Assembly: GCA_965603355.1 (NCBI GenBank)
Contig: CBFDCQ010000049.1
Location: forward strand, 1 to 23,990
Length of the DNA: 23,990 nucleotides
Source of the DNA: CBFDCQ01 sp965603355
GTDB lineage: Bacteria; Hydrogenedentota; CAZGCA01; CBFDCQ01
Direction of reading: 5' to 3'
Below, piece after piece: positions 7,131-13,656 of the stretch. The notes under the pieces are model-generated. The model was not told where the DNA came from and did no database searches. It saw only the letters and a list, made by a program, of their open reading frames with translations. A program made the translations under genes and the position numbers. Within the stretch, counting starts at the first letter, position 1, and every line of letters begins with the position of its first letter.

Positions 7131-8137
7131 TTTGAACCCTCCTCCTGCTCAGCCTTTTCCTCGCGGTACGTCATCCTCTGAATCCACAACTGGAGGAAGC
7201 CGGGTTTCCCGCCGGCGTCGCGCACGAAGCAATACTCACTGTTAGGTGAGATCACAAGTAGTGGTCCCAGGTGGGCTCTCTCTTCTTCCAACCCAACCAG
7301 TTCTATCTCGTGTTCGAGAGTGCCGTCCTGCGCGTATCGTCGCAGTAAACAGCACTTCCCGTCCTTCTTCTCCACGAAATATACCCAGCCCCGATACATG
7401 ACAGGCTCCGAGAGGATGTCATCTTCCCCTTTGACGATTTCTCCCAACAGTTTGCCCGATTCATCCAAGACGGAGACTACGTTCTTATCGAGTTCTACAT
7501 CGTAGCGATGTTTATAGTACCGCCCCTTCTGGTCGTGCCACCTGCAGGGAACGAACTTCACGAAATTGTTGTCTTTATCCACTAACTGTAGTTTGTACCT
7601 GTATCCCGTGGTAGCAGTGAGATACTTCAGTCCGTCCCTGCCAAACGGTGCCGTCATGCTGAGGGCCATGTCCGGCTGCCCAGCACCCGGCGCCAGTTCC
7701 GCTTTCTGCTTCTGAGAAAACGCCCACCGATCCTTGTGGCGCGTGACGGTATACTGAGTGTATTCGCCTTTGTTCTTGATTCCGGCATCTACGTGCAGAA
7801 CACCGTCCTCATCCACGATGATCTTGATCGGATGATATAGCTCTTCGGTCGTCAGCACTTGGTGGCGTTGGCCGTCCTTGGTGAACACGAGTATCTTGTT
7901 ACCAAAGGTGTCAGGAACATATATGTAGCCGTCGCTGTCCACTGCCACGCCACCCGACGGACCGAGGCCACCTCCCTGCGGATCACGCCTGACCGTCAGA
8001 GCCCATAGGCCGCTTCCCTCCTCTGCGAGAAGGATTCTTGGCCCGGCCGTGAGAGTGGCACGCTCTGCGGCATGACTCGACAGGGAAGCACAAAGTAGAC
8101 TAACGGAGATGAGCAACAGTACGTTCTGGAGCCTCAT
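7127..8137 (-). CDS. Secreted NHL/beta-propeller-like protein, paralogue A
   Basis: This is the first of two tandem paralogues. The 336-residue product has a signal peptide (hydrophobic stretch about residues 6-20, cleavage probably after SSHA near residue 24) followed directly by the mature start AERATLTAGPR shared with the partner. The NHL-like unit is GVAVDSDGYIYVPDTFGNK (about 68-86). Blades follow through SMTAPFGRDGLKYL (about 163-176) and ISPNSEYCF near the end. The start is supported by a strong ribosome site, GAGGTGAT, five bases before the ATG. The C-terminus is charged and Glu-rich, unlike that of the partner. The gene lies 100 bases after the flavoprotein gene and may be read from the promoter at 11298-11326 or from one not recognised here. 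Confidence 0.8.
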   Translation of the reverse strand: MRLQNVLLLISVSLLCASLSSHAAERATLTAGPRILLAEEGSGLWALTVRRDPQGGGLGPSGGVAVDSDGYIYVPDTFGNKILVFTKDGQRHQVLTTEELYHPIKIIVDEDGVLHVDAGIKNKGEYTQYTVTRHKDRWAFSQKQKAELAPGAGQPDMALSMTAPFGRDGLKYLTATTGYRYKLQLVDKDNNFVKFVPCRWHDQKGRYYKHRYDVELDKNVVSVLDESGKLLGEIVKGEDDILSEPVMYRGWVYFVEKKDGKCCLLRRYAQDGTLEHEIELVGLEEERAHLGPLLVISPNSEYCFVRDAGGKPGFLQLWIQRMTYREEKAEQEEGSK

Positions 8138-8237
8138 TTCGGATCACCTCACTTGCGCGGTAAATCGGACAAGGTTTATGTTGTGCAGCCGCCCCACTTT
8201 CTGTAACGTTGAAGACTGCCCTGGCGTGTACCGGTTG

Positions 8238-9356
8238 TCAGCGGAAGATTCTCGAGACAACGCGGCGTCCCACAATGCCGACGAGCCTTCGTTTCAGTGT
8301 GCGGTATCTGATATTGGCACAGCAGAGGCCGGCGAGTAAGGCTCGTGCGTCCGGGTTATGAACCGCCATGCGTACGGCCTTGTCAATGAATCCGTCCCGG
8401 TAGATGTGTCTGGCGAGCGCGGCGCCGGCTGTGTGATCCTTGAGGAACGCGTTCCGGCACAACCGGGCGTACTTCTCAGGTCTGCCCTCCAGTATTGCGT
8501 CAGCCAGCAATCGCGCCGATTCGAGCGCGTACTGTATCCCCTCTAACGTGACCGGATCGGGGAAACCTGCCGCGTCACCTGCCAGGGCCCATCTCTTGCC
8601 GCAAAACGGTTCAGATAAGGCTCTCCCTCGGACGAACATAGCAGCTCTGTAAGCTTCGCCCGGATTGGGACGCCACTCGGGGAACCTCTCCCGGATGAAG
8701 TCGTCGAGTAGCGGGCGCAGATCCTCAGCGCGTACCTCAGAGGCCGGACCGCATATCCCCAGCGACGTCGCGTCGGTTCGTGGGAATACCCATATGTATC
8801 CTTTCAGACCGGCCACAAACTTCGCAACGATGCTGTCGCAGAGCGGTTCGCCGACAAGGTAACCAGCGGCGATAATGAGGTTCTTGGCGGACGTTTTACC
8901 GAGAAGCTTCCTGCGTACGAGGCTGTGGGCGCCATCGGCGCCGACTAGGAAGTCGCAGGCATGTGTGTGCCGGTTGGTGCGAACGATCCATCCGTCATCC
9001 TTCCGCTCAATATCGGTAACTCTTGATTTAAGCCATTGCGCGCCGCTCCGAACCGCCCAGTCCAGGATGTGCCGGTCGAACTGCAACCGCGAAACCGTCC
9101 GTATCGGGTCATCGAGGGTCAACTCGACTCGCGTGTTTCCCGGAGAAAGACAGGTTACGGTGTCAACCTTCTTGTAGTGCAGGTTGGGAGAATCGAGAAC
9201 GTCGAACCTGGAGAAAGCCGCAGGAGGCACCCCGCCGCCGCACGGTTTCTCCCTGGGATGTGACGGATCGAAAACGGTTACCGTCATACCCTCGGACGCC
9301 AGGATCCCCGAGAGGAGCGATCCGGCAGGCCCTCCACCTACCACCACTACGTCCAT
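8238..9356 (-). CDS. FAD-dependent oxidoreductase, geranylgeranyl reductase family
   Basis: This flavoprotein of the geranylgeranyl-reductase and hydroxylase superfamily probably reduces carbon-carbon double bonds of an isoprenoid or related lipid at the membrane. The 372-residue protein begins with the FAD-binding loop VVGGGPAG (5-12) and an acidic residue ending strand 2 (VFD, 28-30). The PCGGGV motif (38-43) is highly characteristic of the geranylgeranyl reductase family. Later come GYIWVFP and the second FAD segment ALAGDAAGFPDPVTLEG. The open frame extends 53 codons upstream without family similarity; the ATG at 9354-9356 is chosen because the FAD loop begins five residues on and a G-rich ribosome site precedes it. 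It lies 43 bases after ilvE in the same direction. Substrate options include menaquinone side chains, carotenoids or polyprenyl lipids; the sequence does not decide. Confidence 0.83.
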   Translation of the reverse strand: MDVVVVGGGPAGSLLSGILASEGMTVTVFDPSHPREKPCGGGVPPAAFSRFDVLDSPNLHYKKVDTVTCLSPGNTRVELTLDDPIRTVSRLQFDRHILDWAVRSGAQWLKSRVTDIERKDDGWIVRTNRHTHACDFLVGADGAHSLVRRKLLGKTSAKNLIIAAGYLVGEPLCDSIVAKFVAGLKGYIWVFPRTDATSLGICGPASEVRAEDLRPLLDDFIRERFPEWRPNPGEAYRAAMFVRGRALSEPFCGKRWALAGDAAGFPDPVTLEGIQYALESARLLADAILEGRPEKYARLCRNAFLKDHTAGAALARHIYRDGFIDKAVRMAVHNPDARALLAGLCCANIRYRTLKRRLVGIVGRRVVSRIFR

Positions 9357-9399
9357 AGGCTCGCCCCCAGCCCGTTCGCTTACACCACGGGCGGAAGAC

Positions 9400-10329
9400 C
9401 TACGATGTCTTGTAGACAGGCGTGCACCAGGAACTGTATTGCGGGACGCGGCACTGAACGACGTCGAAGTACAGCTTCTGAAGCTTGCCGGTAACGGGAC
9501 CCGGCTTGCCGTCACCGACAGGTCGCTTGTCCACGCGCGTCACGGGAGCGACCTGCGCACCGGTGCCACAGAAGAAGATCTCGTCAGCAGTGTACAGCTC
9601 CGACCTGCCGACAGGCCTGCACTCCGTGTCGAGCCCGAACTTCTCCCTGGCAATCTGTATCACGGTGTTTCTCGTGACGCCCACGAGAATGTCCGCCGTC
9701 GCCGGCGGAGTGACCAGCTTATCTCCGCGCACAAGAAAGATGTTCATCGCGCTGCCCTCGGACACGGTGCCGTCCTCACAGAGGAATATCGCCTCGTCGT
9801 AACCGTTCTCCTTTGCTTCGCTCGCGGCGAGCGCGGAGTTGACGTAGCCGCCGCTGCTCTTTGCGCGTGCCGGCAAAGCGTTGTCCATAGTCCGCCGCCA
9901 GGACGAGACGGCCACGTTAAGCCCGGAAGAGGTGTCCACGTAATCGCCCAGCTTGATGACGTATATGGTGAGGTCGTCGTCGACGTCGTGCACCTTTGGT
10001 GCGAGAACGTACGCGCTCTTGTACCCGATCGGGCGAATGTAGATGTCTTCCTGAAACCCGTTTTTGGCAACCAGCTCGACTATGATGTTCGAGACTTCTT
10101 CCTGAGAGAGCTTCGATCTTATCCGAAGGATATTGTAGTTGCGGAACATTCTGTCGAGATGTTCCTCGAGCTTGAAGATGTACATCTGCTTATCGTCGTC
10201 GTTCCAGTACCCTCTTATTCCCTCGAAGACCGCCGTCCCGTAGTTGAACGCGTGGGTCATGACGCTCACTTTAGCCTCTTCGATGGGACATATCTTCCCC
10301 TCAAAATAAGCATATTTGCCGTGATCCAT
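9400..10329 (-). CDS. ilvE: Branched-chain amino acid aminotransferase
   Basis: This PLP-dependent class IV aminotransferase interconverts leucine, isoleucine and valine with their 2-oxo acids. The 309-residue protein carries the class signature in order: THAFNYGTAVFEGIRGY (25-41), the catalytic lysine K157 in the ARAKSSGGYVNS context, the PLP-binding EGSAMNIF (191-198), and the C-terminal GTGAQVAPV segment. The length fits E. coli IlvE. An SD, GAGGAGA, lies about eight bases before the ATG. It starts 32 bases after the PflX-like gene and is followed by the flavoprotein gene, so the three are probably one operon under promoter 11298-11326. D-amino acid aminotransferase or aminodeoxychorismate lyase are alternatives in the fold class, but the motif set favours IlvE. 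Confidence 0.93.
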   Translation of the reverse strand: MDHGKYAYFEGKICPIEEAKVSVMTHAFNYGTAVFEGIRGYWNDDDKQMYIFKLEEHLDRMFRNYNILRIRSKLSQEEVSNIIVELVAKNGFQEDIYIRPIGYKSAYVLAPKVHDVDDDLTIYVIKLGDYVDTSSGLNVAVSSWRRTMDNALPARAKSSGGYVNSALAASEAKENGYDEAIFLCEDGTVSEGSAMNIFLVRGDKLVTPPATADILVGVTRNTVIQIAREKFGLDTECRPVGRSELYTADEIFFCGTGAQVAPVTRVDKRPVGDGKPGPVTGKLQKLYFDVVQCRVPQYSSWCTPVYKTS

Positions 10330-10361
10330 TTACTCTCTCCTCGTATACCGGCTGTCTACCT

Positions 10362-11264
10362 TCAGAAACCTCTATGCAGCCCTTTCTCGCGCGCCTCGCT
10401 GAGCGCTTCCGCGTACTCCTTAGCGGTTATGTGTCTGGCCAGACGCTCGTCCCCGTCAGCTCTATAGCACGGTCTGTACTGATCCATAACGTTCACGTAT
10501 GTGTCAATAGAGATCTCCTCCGCGAGAACCCGCATCACCTCGCGCGTGCCCGCCAACCCCTCCGGGAGTACCAGATGTCGCACGAGCAATCCCGACACGG
10601 CGACTCCTCCGGAGTCCATTGTCAGGTCGCCAACCTGCGAGTGCATCTCCTTGACCGCAGCGCGGCACGCGTCCCAGTAATCCTCTGCCTTGGAGAGCGC
10701 TTTGCTGACGCTACTGTCCGAGTATTTCATATCCGGCATGTAAATGTCTACAACGCCGTCGAGCAGCTTGATGGTCTCGAGCGACTCGTACCCGCCGCAG
10801 TTGTACACGAGAGGAAGCTCCAGCCCGTTCGTGCGGGCCACCGCAAGCGCCTCCAGTATCTGCGGAACCACGTGCGTCGGCGTGACGAAGTTGATGTTAT
10901 GGCACCCGAGCTTCTGCAGCGCGAGCATCACCGCGGCCAACTCCTCCGGGTATACCTCACCGCCCCGCCGCAGGTGGCTGATGTCGTAGTTCTGACAGAA
11001 GATACAGCCGAGGTTGCACCCAGCGAAGAATATCGTCCCGGAGCCGCCGCGTCCCACCAGGGGCGGTTCCTCACCGAAGTGGGGGGAGTAGCTCGCAACG
11101 GCCGCCAGCTCGCCGATGCCGCAGAAACCTGTCTCGCCAACCGTGCGGTCAACACCGCACTCTCTCGGGCACAACCTGCACTCGCGGAGCAGTTCTTTTG
11201 CGCGCGCCGCTCGCTCACGGAGTTCGTCGACGCCGATCCTGGGGCTCAACTGAGACACTGACAT
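10362..11264 (-). CDS. pflX: Radical SAM protein, PflX-like
   Basis: This is a radical S-adenosylmethionine protein of the group annotated as PflX or putative pyruvate formate-lyase activating protein (COG1313). The true substrate of that group is unknown. The 300-residue product has an N-terminal cysteine motif CRLCPRECGV (C29, C32, C36), with C48 in GFCG. The radical SAM cluster motif is C83-x3-C87-x2-C90 (CNLGCIFC), followed by QNYDIS. VYNCGGYES and VDIYMPDMKY are typical of the group. An AGGA ribosome site precedes the ATG at 11262-11264. It is the first gene after a strong promoter and leads the ilvE/flavoprotein group. A pyruvate formate-lyase is not encoded in the window, so an activase role is not supported by context. 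Confidence 0.88.
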   Translation of the reverse strand: MSVSQLSPRIGVDELRERAARAKELLRECRLCPRECGVDRTVGETGFCGIGELAAVASYSPHFGEEPPLVGRGGSGTIFFAGCNLGCIFCQNYDISHLRRGGEVYPEELAAVMLALQKLGCHNINFVTPTHVVPQILEALAVARTNGLELPLVYNCGGYESLETIKLLDGVVDIYMPDMKYSDSSVSKALSKAEDYWDACRAAVKEMHSQVGDLTMDSGGVAVSGLLVRHLVLPEGLAGTREVMRVLAEEISIDTYVNVMDQYRPCYRADGDERLARHITAKEYAEALSEAREKGLHRGF

Positions 11265-11297
11265 CTTGCTTTTTCCTGTATGGTATCCGGTGCGGTT

Positions 11298-11326
11298 ATT
11301 TTAACGGAGCGGGTATGCAGTGTCAA
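11298..11326 (-). promoter_or_regulatory. Sigma-70 promoter for the pflX-ilvE-flavoprotein genes
   Basis: On the minus strand, an exact TTGACA (11326-11321) and TAAAAT (11303-11298, 5 of 6 consensus) are separated by the optimal 17 bases. The predicted start near 11290 gives a short leader of about 25 bases to the pflX ATG, which includes its AGGA ribosome site. Confidence 0.72.
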
Positions 11327-11407
11327 CACGAAGGCGGGCGCGGCAGGTTGTAGAGACGACCCGGCGGGACATCTCCGCCATGGAAATAGGACGAAACAGG
11401 GGCAGGG

Positions 11408-11548
11408 GGGGCTGTTGAGAAAGTCGATGCACGCAAACGGACGTCATTCTGAGCGAAGCGAAGAATCTCGTTCTTCCGGGCTTTTTGAGACACCAGATCC
11501 TTCGCGTGCGCTCAGGATGACACCAATATGTACTTTTTCAACAGCCCC
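11408..11548. mobile_element. MITE-like element with two nested inverted repeats
   Basis: The outer ends are 17-bp inverted repeats (11408-11424 and 11532-11548) of the form GGGGCTGTTGARAAAGT, with one mismatch. Inside is an imperfect inverted repeat, 11443-11468 and 11495-11521, beginning GTCAT[TC]CTGAGCG and ending GAAGRATCT. The inner motif, with its GAGCGAAGCGAAG run, is of a kind scattered through intergenic regions of many bacterial genomes. The outer motif resembles insertion-sequence ends. The element is about 141 bp, encodes nothing, and lies between two outward promoters. No flanking target-site duplication is obvious. Confidence 0.6.
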
Positions 11549-11573
11549 GCAGGCAGCTATTCTCATGTTCGTG

Positions 11574-11605
11574 TTGACGTTACAGTCGCTCCATGATAAC
11601 GTTAT
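11574..11605 (+). promoter_or_regulatory. Possible dhaK promoter with overlapping palindrome
   Basis: TTGACG (11574-11579, 5 of 6 consensus) is followed after 17 bases by TAACGT (11597-11602, only 3 of 6). The weak -10 lies within the perfect palindrome ATAACGTTAT (11596-11605), which could be an operator for a dimeric regulator. The distance to the dhaK ATG is about 100 bases. Confidence 0.35.
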
Positions 11606-11706
11606 TGTTGTAGCATCAGGGTTGCTGCGAAGCAGAGCCAATGAGTGCCTGTCACCGGTCTTCTATGTCCCGAAGGACATTGCCGTTCCACGGAGGAGGA
11701 AAGACG

Positions 11707-12702
11707 ATGAAGAAGTTCCTCAATGATCCCGCCAACCTGGTCAGCGAGTTGCTGGAGGGTTTCGCTCTGGCGCACGCAGATAGGATCAAGGTCACGGAAA
11801 AGAATCTCGTGGTGCGGGCGAATCCGAAAGCGAAGGATAAGGTCGCTCTGGTTACGCTCGGAGGTAGCGGACACGAGCCGGCGCTCAGTGGGTTCGTGGG
11901 CGAAGGAATGCTCGATATCAGCGTGCCCGGCGACATATTCGCAGCACCCGGTCCGCCGCGCGTCATAGAGGCGTTGCGTATGGCGAACAGGGATGCGGGT
12001 GTCCTTTTTGTTGTTCTGAATCATGCGGGCGACGTGATGTCGGCGGATATCGCGATGGAGATGGCGACGAAGGAGGGTCTTAACGTCAAGACTATCTTGA
12101 CTCACGAGGACATATCGGCTGGCACGCGCGACAATCCGGAAGACCGTCGAGGACTCGCTGGCTGCCTGCCTCTGATAAAGGTCGCAGGAGCCGCTGCGGA
12201 ACAGGGCAGAACGCTCGACGAGTGCCTGGCGATTGCCGGGCGCATGGAACGTAACATGGCCACTCTGGCGGTGGCGGTGACCGGCGCGACGCATCCAGCC
12301 ACGGGCGAGTTCATCGCGGAAGTGCCTGATGACGTGATGGTGGTCGGCATGGGCCAGCACGGTGAGGCAGGCGGCGGCACGCAGAAGATGAAGTCGGCCG
12401 ACGAGACCGCGGCGGTCATGCTTGAAGCCCTGTTGGATGACCTGAAAATCGAAGAGGGAGACAAAGTGCTGGTCATGATCAACGGCACCGGCGCGACTAC
12501 GTTGATGGAACAGTACATAATCCTGCGGGCGGTCAAGAGGCTGCTCGACGCGAAGAACATCACCCTCGCGCGAAGCGTCGCGGGCGAGTTCCTCACGGTA
12601 CAGGAGATGGGCGGTTTCCAGATGTTTCTTGCGCGGATGGACGACGAGCTCATCGAGTTGTGGGACGCGCCGTGCAGCACTCCCGCTCTCTCGAAGCCGT
12701 AG
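11707..12702 (+). CDS. dhaK: Dihydroxyacetone kinase DhaK-type subunit, divergent
   Basis: This is the substrate-binding subunit of a DhaKL kinase, which holds a short ketose as a hemiaminal on a histidine while DhaL supplies phosphate. The 331-residue protein keeps the GGSGHEP loop with H56, D109 in the NHAGD segment, and the covalent-binding His218 in GMGQHGEAG, at the same numbers as in E. coli DhaK. It departs from the usual NYTGD-x-x-NF pattern (NHAGDVMSA here) and the GIHGEPG pattern (GQHGEAG here), so the substrate may not be dihydroxyacetone. DhaKL relatives act on erythrulose and other ketoses. The ATG at 11707 is chosen over upstream codons because GGAGGAGG lies directly before it and homology begins there. 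dhaL follows after 14 bases. No DhaM phosphotransferase component is encoded in the window, so ATP may be the donor. Confidence 0.88.
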   Translation: MKKFLNDPANLVSELLEGFALAHADRIKVTEKNLVVRANPKAKDKVALVTLGGSGHEPALSGFVGEGMLDISVPGDIFAAPGPPRVIEALRMANRDAGVLFVVLNHAGDVMSADIAMEMATKEGLNVKTILTHEDISAGTRDNPEDRRGLAGCLPLIKVAGAAAEQGRTLDECLAIAGRMERNMATLAVAVTGATHPATGEFIAEVPDDVMVVGMGQHGEAGGGTQKMKSADETAAVMLEALLDDLKIEEGDKVLVMINGTGATTLMEQYIILRAVKRLLDAKNITLARSVAGEFLTVQEMGGFQMFLARMDDELIELWDAPCSTPALSKP

Positions 12703-12716
12703 AAGGAGCTTCATTC

Positions 12717-13358
12717 ATGCCTGAGCTGGTTGGCCGGGACGAACTGGTCGCGATGTTGCGCGGCGCTGTGCGTGAGATCAAGGAGAATCACGAGATTCTG
12801 AGCGCGCTCGACTCCCACGGCGGGGACGGCGATCACGGCACCAGCATGGTCCGCGCCATGGAGCAGATCGAGAAGGTGCTCGAGAAGGCGAGTCCGGAGG
12901 AGATCAAAGGTCTGCTCAACGATATTGGGTGGGCCGTCATGGGTATCGACGGTGGCGCGACAGGTCCGCTGCTCGGTTCTCTTTTCATGGGTATGGCGGA
13001 TGGAGTCGAGGGGAAATCCTCGCTCGACGCGAGTGCACTTGCCGCCATGTTTGCAGCCGGACTTGCACGGGTGCAAAAACGCACACGGGCGCAGGTTGGC
13101 GACAAAACCGTGATTGACGCGCTGGTACCCGCGGTCGATGCGCTCAAGGAGGCCGTCGAAGAACGTGGGGGTATTGCCGAGGCGTTGGAGCGTGCCACTG
13201 ACGCCGCCCAAAAAGGCGCACTAAGCACGAAAGCATTACAGGCACGTTTTGGCAGAGCAAGGAACCTGGGTGAGAGGAGTACTGGTGAGCAGGACCCAGG
13301 TGCCACCTCGATGGCGCTTATTTTCAGGGGATTCTGGAAGGGGAATGTTGAACAATAG
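12717..13358 (+). CDS. dhaL: Dihydroxyacetone kinase DhaL-type subunit
   Basis: This is the nucleotide-binding partner of DhaK. The 213-residue protein has D32, D37 and D39 in LDSHGGDGDHG, the triplet that coordinates magnesium and the nucleotide (Asp30, Asp35 and Asp37 in E. coli). GGATGPLLGSLF (about 79-90) and VGDKTVIDALVPAVDAL (about 124-140) are further family motifs, and it closes with DPGATSMALIFRGF. The length is typical. AAGGAG lies eight bases before the ATG at 12717, which is preferred to an upstream in-frame start overlapping dhaK. DhaL proteins either use ATP directly or hold ADP and are recharged by DhaM; the sequence alone does not tell which applies. It forms an operon with dhaK and may end before the next promoters. 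Confidence 0.88.
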   Translation: MPELVGRDELVAMLRGAVREIKENHEILSALDSHGGDGDHGTSMVRAMEQIEKVLEKASPEEIKGLLNDIGWAVMGIDGGATGPLLGSLFMGMADGVEGKSSLDASALAAMFAAGLARVQKRTRAQVGDKTVIDALVPAVDALKEAVEERGGIAEALERATDAAQKGALSTKALQARFGRARNLGERSTGEQDPGATSMALIFRGFWKGNVEQ

Positions 13359-13433
13359 AGTAACACGGCAGCTGTTTCCTAAGGCAGGTCGGGCATCTTG
13401 CCTGACAGAACGCGCGCCAGCGCGTCTCCGACA

Positions 13434-13463
13434 TTGACATGGTATCGGGCGCTTTGATAGACT
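13434..13463 (+). promoter_or_regulatory. Candidate promoter P1 for the sugar-use operon
   Basis: An exact TTGACA (13434-13439) is followed after 18 bases by TAGACT (13458-13463, 4 of 6 consensus). It would give a leader of almost 190 bases to the symporter gene. Confidence 0.4.
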
Positions 13464-13510
13464 TCATCCATTCCGAAGACTCGTCTTGCTATGTGCTACT
13501 ATTCAGGGAC

Positions 13511-13540
13511 TTGACAGCCTTGGAGAAAAGCTGGTAATCT
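13511..13540 (+). promoter_or_regulatory. Candidate promoter P2 for the sugar-use operon
   Basis: A second exact TTGACA (13511-13516) lies 77 bases after the first. The best -10 at 18-base spacing is TAATCT (13535-13540, 3 of 6 consensus), so this promoter would be weak or activator-dependent. Confidence 0.33.
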
Positions 13541-13656
13541 AGGCGAGCTTCCGATGAAACGCATAGGGTTTGGGGACCTACGAATCTGTTTTTTCCAGAA
13601 GTACTGCTTAAATGAAATCAGGCATTTACGGTACGGGATAGGGAAGGAGGAATGTA

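Larger units (their letters stand above)
11265..11706. other. Divergent intergenic region
   Basis: This 442-bp gap separates the leftward pflX operon from the rightward dhaK gene. It holds a strong leftward promoter (11298-11326), a MITE-like nested inverted repeat (11408-11548), a weaker rightward promoter with a 10-bp palindrome (11574-11605), and a perfect 6-bp hairpin with a CGAA loop (11665-11680) in the dhaK leader. No protein-coding gene is convincing. Confidence 0.7.
13359..13656. other. Intergenic region between dhaL and the symporter gene
   Basis: No gene is seen in these 298 bases. A perfect 6-bp hairpin, ACGCGC/GCGCGT with a 4-base loop, lies at 13410-13425. It lacks a T-run and so is a poor terminator. 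Two consensus TTGACA hexamers point rightward (13434 and 13511), and the symporter ribosome site AAGGAGG lies at the right end. The symporter operon therefore probably has its own promoter or promoters. Confidence 0.6.

Noticed and set aside
9184..11261. Long rightward frames opposite the flavoprotein, ilvE and pflX genes
   Set aside because: They are antisense to genes with clear catalytic motifs, have compositions typical of GC-rich shadow frames, and show no domain.
11602..12714. 370-codon leftward frame opposite dhaK
   Set aside because: It mirrors dhaK, whose family residues are intact; the predicted product is His/Arg-rich with no recognisable motif.
13410..13425. Hairpin after dhaL as an intrinsic terminator
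   Set aside because: The stem is short and has no T-run on the plus strand, so termination cannot be claimed.
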